A DNA stretch of 64,000 nucleotides from Stenocarpella maydis (Eukaryota; Ascomycota; Sordariomycetes; Diaporthales; Diaporthaceae), in assembly GCA_002270565.1 (NCBI GenBank), contig NQMI01000009.1, positions 248,001-312,000 of the forward strand, read 5' to 3'. Shown here piece by piece: positions 1 to 11,800 of this stretch; the stretch's first letter is position 1; every line of letters begins with the position of its first letter. The notes below the pieces were generated by a model. That model worked only from the letters and a program-made list of their open reading frames with translations, had not been told where the DNA came from and ran no database searches. The position numbers were made by a program, and so were the translations under genes.

Positions 1-740
1 TTGAAATGCTATATTTAAGCTTTATTTTAGGGGTATTGGGATTTTGTAATCTTAGAATGAATGGTAGAAATGTATGCGGAGGTGGTCGGCATCAACGCTG
101 GGGCTGGCTCGGGGATGTTTTATGTAGATTGCCCCGAAAGGCTGGGATGACCAGAGGTCAATCGTGGAAGGATGTGCTATTGCCGGCCAAATGCGTTTGG
201 TGCAAATATTAATGGCAGGATAAGACAGAGGCCCCAAAAGCTACTAAGAAGGTGTGGCGCTCTACTATAGTCGGGTTGTCGCTCCTAACTAGTTCCTACC
301 TCGTGTTTTGAATATATAATTACGGCCGTATTCTGTTGAATACCCAAGTAGGTAGAGTCAAGTAAATAACAAACGAGCAGAGCACTAATGTGGCATGTCA
401 CAGCGGTCTAAGGCAGTCATGTACTCAGACACGGAAAGCTGATTGAGGAGCTGATACGTCTTCGAATAAATTAATCCACTTCCGGACTGTAGCCTTCTCA
501 TCTCAAAATGTGAACAATCCAGTTCTCATCGTTCTTGTCATCGATATCGATGATATGGAGGCTTTTAAAAGGCGGATATATGATAGCGACAACTCTGGTA
601 TAGACTGGTGCACATACTAGTAGAGGATAAAATAAATGACACTAGACATACTGATTTGGGCAGTGGGAATTATATGCGCTATAGGGCTCAGATGTACCTG
701 TACGATTCGGTTTCTCCTGTGCGAACGTTCGTTCTGTAAC
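1..740. other. No gene recognised
   Basis: Only short unsupported ORFs occur here. It lies downstream of the transporter gene that ends at 741. No repeat or RNA gene was recognised. Confidence 0.5.
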
Positions 741-2243
741 TTAGATTTTGCTCCACCACGAGATGCCCTCCTTCCTCTGCTTGGCCGTCCGGGCCAAATA
801 CACCAAGACCGTACCAACAAAGAAGTTGATGCCCATGAAAAGCTGAGCAGCCGTATAACTTCCATTTTCAGCCGTAATGAGAGCCCCCGCTATAGGATTC
901 CCTATCAAGACAGCGAAACTGACGACGGTGAAATTTAATCCAATAAGAGCACCTCGACTCTGTAAGTCTGGGATGAAGCTGGGCAGACTCGCTGGGTACA
1001 AACTCAGGATCGCGCCAGCCACTACACCATAAAAGCAAGCCCACATATGCAGTTGTTGTGGTGTATGTATTTCGATCCAGCAGAACACCATGAGAGAGGC
1101 CACGACGCAGGTCGGAATCAATAAATTCAGGGGCCCCGTACGGTCTGCAAAGTAGGTAGGTAGGACTCGACCGATAACCCCAGTACCATTCAAGAGGAGA
1201 ACAAGATCAAGCGAGCTTTGGTATGAAAAGCCTGGGTTGAGGGCCTCGCGGCTATAAAGAGATATATAGTGAAAACCATAGAAAATAGCGAGGTAGATCT
1301 AGGAAGCTTGTTAGTTGTGTTGAAGGGCGGTGAGGCACAGCAGTGAAGCATGGCTGGATCACTCACGAAGAATGTTCCAATAGTGAATATTGTAAATTCC
1401 AGGGCTTTGAATTTAGTCAATGCAAGCTGTCTTGACATTCTTCGCGGTGGTAGTTGTGACCTCAAACCAATACAAGCGCAGAGCAGACTGGACGATTGAA
1501 TAAAGCCCATGGCCCTCATTATCCAATTGAAGCCAAAAGAAGGTATCAGCTGTCTTGCCATGGCTGGGAAGATAAGACCGCCAGTGGCTCCACCACAATT
1601 GATGACCCCAATAGCTAAAGACCGTCTCTGTTGAAAATATGTCAAGATAACAGATACTGCTGGCGTCACAAGGCAACCGTTGCCTATGCCACAACAGAGA
1701 CCTTGGCTCATGAGAAAATGCCAATATTGAGTAGCGAACGAGGCAGCAAAGTCCCCAAGGGTGATCATGAAAGTGCCGCAGAGTAGCAATGTCCTCAGAA
1801 AACCGGCATCACTGAAACGGCCGATGAAAGCCCCAACAAAAAAAGTCAGGAACAGTTGAATTGAGCCAATCCAAGCAATTTCCGCCGGCGACCGGTTGAG
1901 GGCCGATATGTAGTACGCCTGGAATATCCCATAACTAGCAATACACCCCCATGTGTTCATACAGATTAGATGACCACACAACACTTGAGTCAAGTCAGCA
2001 ACTGCCTACCTGGGCACAAGCGGATCAAGCAGGTAGTATCTGACCACATAGCCATGCTCTCTGCCCTCCATCGGGCGGGACGTCATGATTTTGACTTTGA
2101 CGTAAGCCTCGTTCCGTCGAAGCTGTGACGTCTCTGACCTCTGCCATCAATCCTCCGGCTGGGTGGTGGTCCGCTGGTCTGTCCAAGCCTGCCCCTGGGC
2201 AACTCTTAGACCCTTCTGAGACACTGTTCTGCTGTGGCTGCAT
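741..2243 (-). CDS. MFS transporter, monocarboxylate/MCH-like family
   Basis: Twelve-helix major facilitator of the fungal monocarboxylate transporter-like group, expected in the plasma membrane or vacuole; substrate unknown. I infer three exons: 2243-2045, 2001-1367 and 1298-741. The introns are 44 nt (GTCAGA..CAG) and 68 nt (GTGAGT..TAG), giving about 463 aa. The N-terminal tail contains the family hallmark PPDGG before the first helix, followed by the TWGCIASYGIFQAYY segment. The middle has RFSDAGFLRT (loop 2-3 type motif) and the glycine-rich GINCGGATGG-like helix 5 region. The C-terminal half includes GVIGRVLPTYFADRTG. The start is the ATG at 2243. The first intron is short and is the least certain junction. 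It sits 1.4 kb from a divergently transcribed amide ligase gene, so it could export that pathway's product; this is inference only. Confidence 0.82.
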
Positions 2244-2648
2244 GGAATTAATCGTATCCTAATAGGCATGCATAGAACTATTAAATTGTTGGCGGGGGGG
2301 GTTGATGTCAAATTTGGCTAAAAACGAGGAAGGAACATTGCGTGGGGGCTGTGTTGACCTAACAAGTAGCCATGAACACCCGGGAAGGTGAACTAACCAG
2401 CATTGCAATCAGCTCCGCCCGAATTTGATCCGTACCAATGCCTTCACTCAACTTATGCATGATAACAGCGATAACAGCAGTGCAACATTGGTAGAAGGAA
2501 TTATTATGAGACCGGACGGAGTTTGCCGGAGCTAGATCACTTAGCGGCGAGCTTAGGTATTCTAGCCAAACTCCAGCCTCTACTCCGTACAATACGTAGA
2601 GCGGGGCGCTTGGCAGCACTGAGTAGCGCTGGGTAACATCGCCTGCGT

Positions 2649-2674
2649 GTTAGGGCCGTGGGCTGATAAGCCCG
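2649..2674 (+). repeat. 26-bp border repeat, left copy
   Basis: The sequence carries a GGGCT-GATA-AGCCC hairpin core. A second copy in the same orientation lies at 15504-15529 and differs by two G-to-A changes, compatible with RIP. One copy lies left of the AT-rich block and the other right of the second AT-rich block, so the pair may mark ends of a decayed element. Confidence 0.6.
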
Positions 2675-2760
2675 ATTTGAGCCCCTTCTGCTATAAGTCA
2701 CAAGGACCATCACTCTGCCCATATTTAGGCAAACCCTTGATGCAGGCCAGACTTTATACA

Positions 2761-3150
2761 TAAAATAAGTATACTTAAAGAATTATTAAAGAGTATTAAC
2801 AATTACTAAGTATATAACTTATAAAATATAATATGAAATATACTTTTTTTATGATTTATTTATAATTTGATATAATTAAACCTTTAAAGTTTTTAAATAT
2901 TTTATATTCTACTTTAAATCTATATTAAAATGATTATAAACTTGAAGTATTATTTTATTCATTTACTTATTAACATATAAATACTTTAATCTTGAATATT
3001 TTTATTAAAAGTAATAAAAATAATGATATTAATTTTTAATATATTTTATTTTAATGAGAAATGCAAATATTATTTAACAATAATTTAAGATGTTATATTT
3101 AAGAATATAAAGCGTTGTTTATTTACAAATTAAATCAGGTAGGAAATCCT
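2761..3150. other. AT-rich, RIP-saturated DNA
   Basis: Almost pure A/T for about 390 bases with no open frame. The composition contrasts sharply with the flanking genes and resembles 15107-15503. It is most likely a repeat mutated beyond recognition by RIP. Confidence 0.6.
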
Positions 3151-3635
3151 TTTTAATATATCTAAGAAGGGGTTTATGGCCTTAGGGCTCTGGGTTAATT
3201 CTAAACCCTGAGCCCCTTTAATGCCCTTCGGCATCACTTGGACCTTTGTTCTCATCAACTACCGGCAGATCACCCTGGCAGTCATATTGACAGGCCCAAA
3301 GTTAATATAAAAGTCTAAACAAATTTTCCGGATTAGAACCTCGGTAAATCTGAACCTTATGGAAGCGCTAAAATGAATAACCGGCTGTTGTAATGCATGG
3401 TCGAGCACTGCAGTGAAGCTCATTAACGAGGTTGTCAAGATGCCCAAATCCCATGTGTCTTTCATCAGAATCCCCTAGGATTTTTTTGATGTGTGTATGT
3501 ATATGCGGATCTCTGATTGGAAGCCCTTTCAACCCTGATGATCTTATTCCTTCTGCCAATACAATGTTTTGACCCTTGGTGTCACCCTCTGCTCGCCACT
3601 CACCACCAAATCATTTACAAGAGCAATCAAAAACT

Positions 3636-5027
3636 ATGGGATTGATTCAACAAAGTTTGAATCTAGGAAGATGCAACGGAGAAACACCGTGGTTGCTAGT
3701 CACAAACACCCATATTCCCTTCTTTTCAGAGGACAAGCATGTTACACCTCCCAGTGGCATCTATATATACGGAAAAGGACTCAATTTGTCATCCTGTCAA
3801 GACTCTGTATCACCTTTGAATTGGGAAGCAGAGGAATTACCTGTCTGGGCAACCGACATGGTCGTGAACAGCGAAGCAGTTCGTTTTAACACGGGTGTCA
3901 TGAATAATCCACCCCTTTACATGGTCCAGAACACCACTCTCAGAGCTTGGGCAGTTGGTACAGACATCTTCACTCTGAACACTGTCCGGAATTACTGGAA
4001 GATGCCCATTGCGGTCCTTAATCCTACGACTATCAACCGTGACGGCACATCAAGCTTCCTCGGGATATCACAACTACCAGCACACTCTTCATTTGAGATG
4101 AAGAAGCAAGGAGGCTGTTGGAAATTCGGCACGAAGGAGCTGTATGATCCTGTTTTCGCAGTGCTTCAGCCCAGAATCACTGATGCTCGTCAGGCCGGAT
4201 TACGCTTCACGGAATCTTTGAGCGCAGCCGTGGCAGCCATTATCAAGGATGAGAGAGAGGTCGCCACTTTGCTCTCCGGAGGTATCGATTCTGGCTCCGT
4301 GACGACGTTCGCAGTGCGCTCAGGTAAGAAGGTCGCCGCATACAGCGTTGGTTCTCCATGGGGAAATGAACACGAAGAGGTACAGGAGCTTGCAGACTTC
4401 CTTGGCATTCCTCTCATACGTATTGATCTTTCGGCGGCTGAGATTCTGGCAGCGATACCAGCTTCTATTCGTGCTCTTGGAACTGCAAACCGTGTGGCGG
4501 TTGATGTATCCCTTCTAATAACGGCAGTGATGCGGAGCGGCACTATCAAGGAGGAGCGTATCCTCACCGGCTACGGGGCTGACCCTTTGCTATTGGGACT
4601 ACCACCCGACTCCGTTGAGGTCGAAGCCCTGACTCAAGAGATCATCTCAGAAGTCGACCTCGCTCGCCACTGCTGCGAACTGACCGACGTCGTAGCGCGG
4701 ACATGGAACAAAAAACTGTCCCACCCCTTTTGGCACATTGATGTGATCAAGCTGGCGTTGGACATCCACCCACACTGCAAGGTCCATGAGGGCCGCGAGA
4801 AGGTATTCTTTAGAGCCGCTATGGAACAGTACATGCCAAAATCGTGCGTCTGGCGAAAGAAAATCGGAATCCATGTTGGAGGAGGATTGCAGGGTGGCCT
4901 GGACTCTCATTTTGGAGGTGTGGGCCAAAAGATCAAAGTCTACACGGAGATTTTCGAATCTGTCGCTGAAAGGCTTGTGCGTGAGCCCTTGGCGAATATT
5001 GATGACTTGCAACCTGGATTAAATTAA
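3636..5027 (+). CDS. Asparagine-synthetase / beta-lactam-synthetase-like amide ligase
   Basis: A 463 aa single-exon ORF starting at the ATG at 3636; upstream in-frame codons lack an ATG. The C-terminal half is an ATP-pyrophosphatase (PP-loop) amide-forming domain. TLLSGGIDSGSV near residues 201-212 is the ATP-binding loop, TGYGAD near 291-296 matches the second phosphate/Mg motif, and RKKIGIHVGGG near the C-terminus carries the lysine-containing loop typical of beta-lactam synthetase and carbapenam synthetase. The N-terminal Ntn-hydrolase-like domain begins MGLIQQ and lacks the Cys-2 needed to release ammonia from glutamine. I therefore infer an ATP-dependent ligase using an amine or an intramolecular amine, and not a true asparagine synthetase. 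The gene is intronless and shows no RIP damage. It converges on an aminotransferase 230 bp away. The beta-lactam-synthetase assignment is from remembered motifs and needs a profile search; a divergent asparagine synthetase-like protein is the alternative. Confidence 0.75.
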   Translation: MGLIQQSLNLGRCNGETPWLLVTNTHIPFFSEDKHVTPPSGIYIYGKGLNLSSCQDSVSPLNWEAEELPVWATDMVVNSEAVRFNTGVMNNPPLYMVQNTTLRAWAVGTDIFTLNTVRNYWKMPIAVLNPTTINRDGTSSFLGISQLPAHSSFEMKKQGGCWKFGTKELYDPVFAVLQPRITDARQAGLRFTESLSAAVAAIIKDEREVATLLSGGIDSGSVTTFAVRSGKKVAAYSVGSPWGNEHEEVQELADFLGIPLIRIDLSAAEILAAIPASIRALGTANRVAVDVSLLITAVMRSGTIKEERILTGYGADPLLLGLPPDSVEVEALTQEIISEVDLARHCCELTDVVARTWNKKLSHPFWHIDVIKLALDIHPHCKVHEGREKVFFRAAMEQYMPKSCVWRKKIGIHVGGGLQGGLDSHFGGVGQKIKVYTEIFESVAERLVREPLANIDDLQPGLN

Positions 5028-5256
5028 AACGTTCTTGAAACTTGGTTTGAAGTTGCGAACTCCCGAATTTCATGGTTAATTAGTGTTAACTCCACGTGGC
5101 TGTGACTTTGAGAAAAGCGCACTGGTATCCCATTTCAGCATCATCCAAGAAATATTCTTGCAGACATACTACAATAGTATGAGTCTTTTCACAACGCAAC
5201 TGGGTTACATCGGTCATTCAATGAGATGTATTCATTCGAAGTAATGCGCTACGGCA

Positions 5257-7150
5257 TCAGGAAATGAATGCGCCCTTGGCATCCTTTGCCCTATGGCAGG
5301 AAATTTGGACACTATCCTTGAAGTATTTCTGGATGACGTGTGAGATCTTCGAGACTCCTTCAACAACGTCCTGTTCTGTGAGGATATATGCAGGCGATAG
5401 CATAATATGATCACCTTTCCTTTCTGGTCCCTCATGCTGTCTCAGTCTCCAGGGAGGAGCAGCGTAGAATCGGACGCACGCGTCGCGCTGAACGAAATAT
5501 TCATCTTCTCCAAAAGCGGCAAGCTCCGCGGAGACATCATGAGCCCATGATCCTCCGTCGTCATGTCGAAGCTCAACACCCCAAAACAGGCCTCGTCCAC
5601 GAATGTCGGCTACATTCGCCAACCCACTGAATTTCTGTTTGAACTCTCGCTCAAGTTGCTGTCTGAGTCTCTGGATTTGGCCCATCTCAAGTAGTCTCTG
5701 TATCTCGATTTGGGTTGCAAAAGCCGCAGCGCAGACGGCAGGGTGAGACTGGTAGGTGAAACTATGGATGAACTTTGGGCTTGAAGACGAGGACCGCATT
5801 AGAAGTGTACATTTAGGAGATTTTCCGTAACTCACCCAAGACCTTTTGCTAGCTTGTTGTTCACTATAAGACCAGCAGCGGGCATTATTCCCGCCGCGAG
5901 ACACTTGCCAATCATTTGGATATCCGGAGAAATGCTCTGGAGTGCGGGTTCATACTCGCCAAGATTGGTCTGCCCATTCTCGGCATGCCTGTCTCGATCT
6001 AGTTGAGCTTGGTCGTGATGCCACGCATGTATGCTACCCGTACGTCCCATCCCACACATCACCTTATCGTACACGAGAATGATATCGTGGCGTAGGCAGA
6101 GTGCCTTCACTTTTTCAAGGTACCGTGGGCCGGCAGGTTGGCAGCCGAGGGCCTAATCATACAGTTCTTTAGTCTTTCTGATTGACACTGTCAAATGAGC
6201 GTTTCGAGTAAACCTACGGCTCCTGAAACCGGTTCGATCCAGATGGCAGCGATGGTGTCAGCTCCTATGAGCTTGATTTGGTTCTCCAGTTTAGTCATCA
6301 GCCTGCCGACGTATTCTTCTTCGGTCTCACTTTTCATCTTATCTCCATGTGGATAATATCTGTCGAATTTGAAGTACTCAATATCCAGAGGTCCGTCATG
6401 CATCTCGTTTATGTTCGCTTTCGGACAAAAATGACCCGTGTCCGTACGGCAGATCCATGACTCTGAGGCTTGTGCTGCAGGTGTCTGAGGTTTTATCAAC
6501 CCCTTCTAAGGGTCTTGACGAGAGGGAAACTCGCCTAACGATAATGCCCCAAGGGTATTACCATGATATGAGCTTTCGCAAGAGAGTATCCTTTTCTTGT
6601 TCGGCCTCCCCTGCCTACCCCAGTATTGCCAGACCGCCTTGATAGCGGCCTCGGCCGCCTCAGAACCTTCGATACGTCAATCGGTGAGGTAAATTAGACT
6701 GGGGTTGAAAGACTTACCCGAGTTCACAATTATGGCGTGACTCATCTTAGATGGTTCGTCAGCTTCGATATCATGGTACCGCCATTGATTTCCTCGCTCG
6801 TCGGGGACAAGATATGTGTTGGCATTTTGAACCAGCAGCTCCGTTAGGTGCAAGTTGACGTCAGTCCGGTACGTTGTGTGAGAAACATAGGCTAGTTTCT
6901 TGAGTTGAGCAACCGTAGCGTCGGCGATCCTGTTGTACTCTGCTGAGGAATTCTTGCCTCCGTTTCCAAAGCATGCCACTGAGGCACCACCACAGAAATT
7001 AAGAGACCGAAAGCTTTCTCCAGTCTTTCTATGTTCGAGATTCACGTAAATTCCATCACCACAGGTAGCATTGTGATACTCAATATTGAGATTCCCAAGG
7101 TCACACGAGAGCCGGTCAATAAGCTTATCGTCACCTATTTTAGCACTCAT
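5257..7150 (-). pseudogene. Class III PLP aminotransferase, RIP-damaged
   Basis: Fold-type I, class III (omega/GABA-type) aminotransferase. I infer exons 7150-6718, 6666-6219 (last base 6218), 6152-5836 and 5779-5257, with introns of about 51, 65 and 56 nt. Visible motifs are NSGSEAAEAA spanning the first splice junction, SSYHGNTLGALSLG, EPVSGA-ALGC, the PLP-anchoring region DIQMIGKCLAAG (Lys about 377) and FTYQSHPAVCAAA. Two lesions stand out. There is an in-frame TAG at 6508-6506 (codon about 198), and the canonical Asp-Glu before VMCGMGRTG reads Asp-Lys (about 323-324). A CAG-to-TAG change and a GAG-to-AAG change in TGAG context both fit RIP. No intron removes the stop without breaking the conserved block or the frame, so the gene is probably dead. 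It converges with the amide ligase, suggesting a shared former pathway. Confidence 0.8.
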
Positions 7151-7449
7151 TGTACAAATGTCTCCGTGCTCAGGTAATACAACCTTCGGTGAAGAGTGAG
7201 GTCTACTCAGATATTCGGACAGCAGCTTATACTCAGTCTTATATAATCGCTATGTGTTATTGCTTTCCGAATCGCGTCTTCATATGTCAGTTAATTTGCG
7301 AGCAAGTATTTCTCACCTCGGCAAACCCATAACATACCACGTTTTATTATTGCCGCCATTGTGCTGTGGATGTAGTAGGCAACTAGAGTTTCAGAGTCTA
7401 AGTTTAAATATCTCCTAATCAACTGAAAAATATTAATATGAAATGAATT
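7151..7449. other. Aminotransferase upstream region up to the copia insertion
   Basis: About 300 bases between the aminotransferase start codon and the 5' LTR of the copia element, grading into AT-rich DNA. No gene was seen. The retrotransposon insertion lies within the probable promoter region of the aminotransferase. Confidence 0.5.
7445..7449. repeat. Target-site duplication GAATT, left
   Basis: GAATT directly precedes the 5' LTR and is repeated directly after the 3' LTR at 15102-15106. A 5-bp duplication is standard for LTR retrotransposon integration. Confidence 0.85.
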
Positions 7450-7660
7450 TATGGCAATAGCAGTGTGCAACAGCACACTGGTGGGCTAGCGCTACAGCCA
7501 CCATACTGTAGCCAGAGGGCGTAGTTGCTTACTCAGCAACCACTACCCTCTATATAAGCCCGAGATAGCTGGCGGGCTACACCCACTACACCCACTACTC
7601 ATATATAGAGAATTTTAACCATAACCCCCAATCATATTGCAATACATAACCCAGCCAACA
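7450..7660 (+). repeat. copia 5' LTR
   Basis: 211 bp, nearly identical to 14891-15101. The first bases read TATGGC here and TGTAGC in the 3' copy. Both derive from TGTGGC by one TpG-to-TpA change each, so the ancestral LTR had the normal TG..CA ends. Confidence 0.93.
7551..7557 (+). promoter_or_regulatory. TATA element in the copia LTR
   Basis: TATATAAG lies in the middle of the LTR, with the same sequence in the 3' LTR. This position suits the Pol II promoter at the U3/R boundary. Confidence 0.45.
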
Positions 7661-7667
7661 CTAATTA

Positions 7668-7687
7668 GTGGTTGCAAGGGCAACCAC
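7668..7687 (+). other. Perfect hairpin just inside the 5' LTR
   Basis: Arms GTGGTTGC and GCAACCAC with an AAGG loop begin 8 bases after the LTR, exactly where the primer-binding site is expected. It may be part of an unusual priming site or simply RNA structure. Confidence 0.5.
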
Positions 7688-8842
7688 AGATTAGCAAGGT
7701 TGAAGAGACAGTTCATTACTGCTGTAATAGTAGCTGTACTAATGGTACTGATGATAATTGTTTCTCAAGGACGCGCCAGCTAGTTTAATGATATCATCAC
7801 TACCCATCATAATGTGGAGAGGCTCTATATGCAGCACGCTATAGTCCTTCTTCATCAAACGCGCATCCATCACGCCCTAAGTAGCATCAGAAAGCAACTG
7901 TGGAACGCACCAGCTGCACAATATTATTAACCTATAGCTACTCTTAAAGACAATACTAAAGATATCACTACTTCGGTATATATTAGCAATAATCCGGTAA
8001 CTCCCTTAGTAATAGCTACTCTAACCAAGGTTAACTCCACCAGCTAGCATATCTTTACTACCCCCTGCTAATAAGCTTACCCTTATACACTTATTACCCC
8101 TTATCACCATTTGTTTAACCCCTACTCTGCCCTAGTATATCCCTATTATCACCCATATAACCTATATATTATGATAGCAAACCCTTATAATGAGAATAAT
8201 ACCCCTATCTTATTAGCATTAATAATTATACTAATAGGCACTATTAATCTTAACCCTCTTAATATATAGGATATAATTAAGGATATATTACTTAAGAAAT
8301 CCACTATAAAGATAAATTTCAACCTTAATCTATGGGGAGTAGATGCAGACCTAGAGGCTCTAAGCAACCCAAAAGCACACATACTTCTCCTTAATACCTA
8401 TATATAATATTGCCACCAAGTATATACAAGGCTTACTGCTTATAAGCTCTATATTAACTTTAAAGATGACTTTATGGGATGGATGGAGCTAACATTTAGG
8501 GCAATCTACTGTAATATTCTTATTGCCCTTAAGAAGATACTACTAAGTAAGGGGATATATATCCAGCTCAATAATAATATAAAGGCCTTTATAGAACTAT
8601 TAGAGTTAGAATCCCTATTAAGGGCCCCAGCATCTATATAACACCAGTACCAATAGATAATTTGATTAAAGAGACATTATAACTACATCCTTTTTAATAA
8701 TAGCAGATCATTCAAGGGATACACACTAGCACCAAGCGGCAACCAGGGAATAGGCCTAAGTACTCAGGGACCCATACAGCAACCTACTGCCCCAGATATA
8801 CCTAAACCTCTGCCACCATCCCAGCAGCCACGCAGTATCTAT

Positions 8843-11800
8843 GCCTTTAAGACCTCCAACAGCTATAAGTTATCAGCCAAGTGGGAAGAATTCCAAGTAT
8901 CCTACAAGAAGTACGCAATAATCCCTCTAGTGCCACTAAATAGCATACCATTAGAGAAAGGGATGTCCGCCAACCTGGCCAAATACTACTTAAATGATAA
9001 GAAGTTCACCAGAATAACAGATAAAGTGCTTAACGATAAGATTTATCTCTTTTATAATATCTGCAAGAATAACCACCTATACCCTACCTACTTCCGGGCA
9101 GCATTACCCATAATGTTAAAGAGCAAGGCTAAGGACTTTTATATTTAGTTAATCACAAATAAAGACACCTTTACTATAGCATATGCCAAACTCAAGCAAT
9201 AATTTAATACAAACAGCAGATAATAAGTATATTTAACCGTATAGAATACCACTACTTTTATATCAATATAATAAAGGAACGAGAACAAAACCTTGTTAGA
9301 AATAGTAGAGATTCTAATTAAAAACATAAAGCAATACACCTAAATACTTAGCTATAAAGGAGCACTTAGAGACAAACCACTATATAACAACCTCATATAT
9401 ACAATATATAATATACCCGAGTTCTACTACATCAAGGTAATAGCCCGGCTACTACTAATAAAGTATATAATATGCTCCATTATTATACTACATCATCAGG
9501 ACCTCAGCGCCCCTCCCAGCAATACACTACAGAGCAAGGCAATAACAATTAGCTAGATAACAACTATAATAATAAGGAAGACCAGGGCAATAACAAGCAC
9601 TTTAATTACCCTAGTAATAACCAATTTTATTACTCTAAGTATCCCAATAATAACCAGTACTACCTTAACCGCTGGTATAATAATGACTAGCAACATAAGG
9701 GCAACTACTCATAAGGCTCTATATATAGGTGATACCCCCTGGGATAAGGCAACTACTATCCCTAAAGTAACTACCGCCCCTAGGGTAACTTCCAACCACC
9801 CCCTAGAGGGGATAACTATCCATACGGAAGGTATAGGAGAGATAACCCCCTAGATAAAAAGAGGTGCTATATCTGCTAGAAGGAGGGGTATTAGTTATTA
9901 AATTACTCTTTTAAAGAGCGCCAGAGGGCTAAGGGCATATATATATACATATATAGCAGCTCAAATAAGGAATTCTACTTATTTCTTATTAACTATAAGG
10001 GCATTAACTATAAGAGCAATAATTAAGAAAGCACTAGTATGTTTATTAGTAGTGCTAAAAGCCGTGAAAACTATATATAGTTAGTAAACCAAGCCTTCCT
10101 TTATACTTTTGGCATTAATAACAATAAGGAGGACCAGGACAGTCCCAGCCCTAGGGATATTAATAGCAGAGGTAACCAGGACAGCCCTGGCTCTGGAGAT
10201 AGCAATAGCAAGGAGGACCAGGATAACCCCGGCCCTATAACTAGCGGGAATAATGTTAATATTAGCAACACTAAGACCAGCAAAGGAGCCGGCAGTATTA
10301 AGAAGGTCTTTATAATAAATAACTACTTGCATTAGCGTTTCTAAGGGATTCTCCTAGATACTAGTGCAGCTAACTACTCTATTATTGGGCACAACCAATA
10401 TATTATGCTGTAGCAACTTATGCCTATTACTCTTAATATATCTTACGCAAGAGAAGCAACAGTCTGCTTTAGGCCAGGAGAACTACTATAGTCAATAAGG
10501 GCAACTATAATTAATATAGCAACCAGCAACTTAACGTTCCATGTGATAAAGACGCCAACCCCCTTCCTCTTATATATACAAGATATAAACATGCACTCGC
10601 TCTTTATGCAGAATACAACTAATAAAGTCATATAATACAAGCCAAATTAGCAATATGAGAGAACATTTCCTATTACCTAAAAGTAGGGATATCTATAGTT
10701 CCTTATAGATATTAATAAGGGCAGTAACGCCCCCATTCTCTTCCTTATGAAGACCGAGTTATAGCAACTATATAGACAATTTAGGCACTTATTAGTTAAG
10801 AGGCTCTCTTAGCTACTAGCGGGCGCTAGCTATAATATTGATTTCTTAGCACTAGAGGCTATTACCAAGTTCTGCCACCATTGCCAAATACACTCTCCCA
10901 CGCCCCAGAGATTCAAGTTTAACCTCCATAATAACATTAACTTTAACTATAAAGTTATTATAGATATAATGTACTTAATAGGGCTCCCTATACTACACAT
11001 TATTAACTTAGCCACCTCCTTCCAAGCCGGGCAATTCTTAGCTTCTCTCTCCACTAAAGATATATAGGAAGCCCTATGGAGCTACTGGATCAATATATAT
11101 ATGGGTCCCCTAGACCGCCTTATATTCAATACGGGAACAAACTTTACTTCCAGCAAGTTCAAGAGCACTATATGTATCATAGGGATTATATATAAATAAA
11201 TACCTACAGAAGTATACTAGTCAATCAGCAAAGTAGAGCGATATTATGCTCCTTTACACAGGGCTTTTAACATATTATATGCTAAGTTATTAATTATATT
11301 TACTAAAGAAGCTATACTATAGGCAAGCTTTAGTGTAGTTAATAATATAGTTAGCCCAGATAGTCTTATGCTAACTCTCCTTATATTTAGAGTATACCCG
11401 CATATAATAGAGGACTCAGCCCCTATACCATCTACTCTAAAGAGAGCTAAGGCGGTATAAAAGGTAATAAAGGAGATTAGAAGAATTAGTACTATATGCA
11501 AAATCAGTAAAGCATTACGCGTAAGGAATGGCCCAGTTATATTAGAAGTCTTAAGCCTACCACTCTAGAACAAAGTCCGTATATAGAGAGAAAAGATTAG
11601 ATAGCAAGGCCCATACAAACTACTCTCTATCAGTAGCCACAATATAACGCTTAACCTCCTCAATAGACCAGTTATCTTCCAATTAACCCTTATATAGCTA
11701 TACTATCGTAATAAGAAAGAACCTCTTAATCTACTAAACCCTAATAATACCCTGGAGGAGCTAGTACGCTTTAAGCCAGACCCTATACCAACTATTCCTA

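Larger units (their letters stand above)
2244..3635. other. Divergent intergenic region with AT-rich core
   Basis: This is the spacer between the minus-strand transporter and the plus-strand amide ligase. It contains a 26-bp repeat (2649-2674) and a very AT-rich block (2761-3150). An imperfect inverted repeat lies near 3185-3220 (GGGCTCTGGGTT and AACCCTGAGCCC arms). No convincing gene was seen. Both promoters must lie at its ends. Confidence 0.55.

Noticed and set aside
6506..6564. Extra intron that would remove the aminotransferase stop codon
   Set aside because: The only GT..AG pair of plausible size (about 56 nt) deletes the conserved NTLGALSLG block and shifts the frame.
10081..10332. 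Minus-strand hydrophobic ORFs in the copia interior
   Set aside because: Low-complexity repeats read on the wrong strand; the plus strand is a degenerate gag/spacer.
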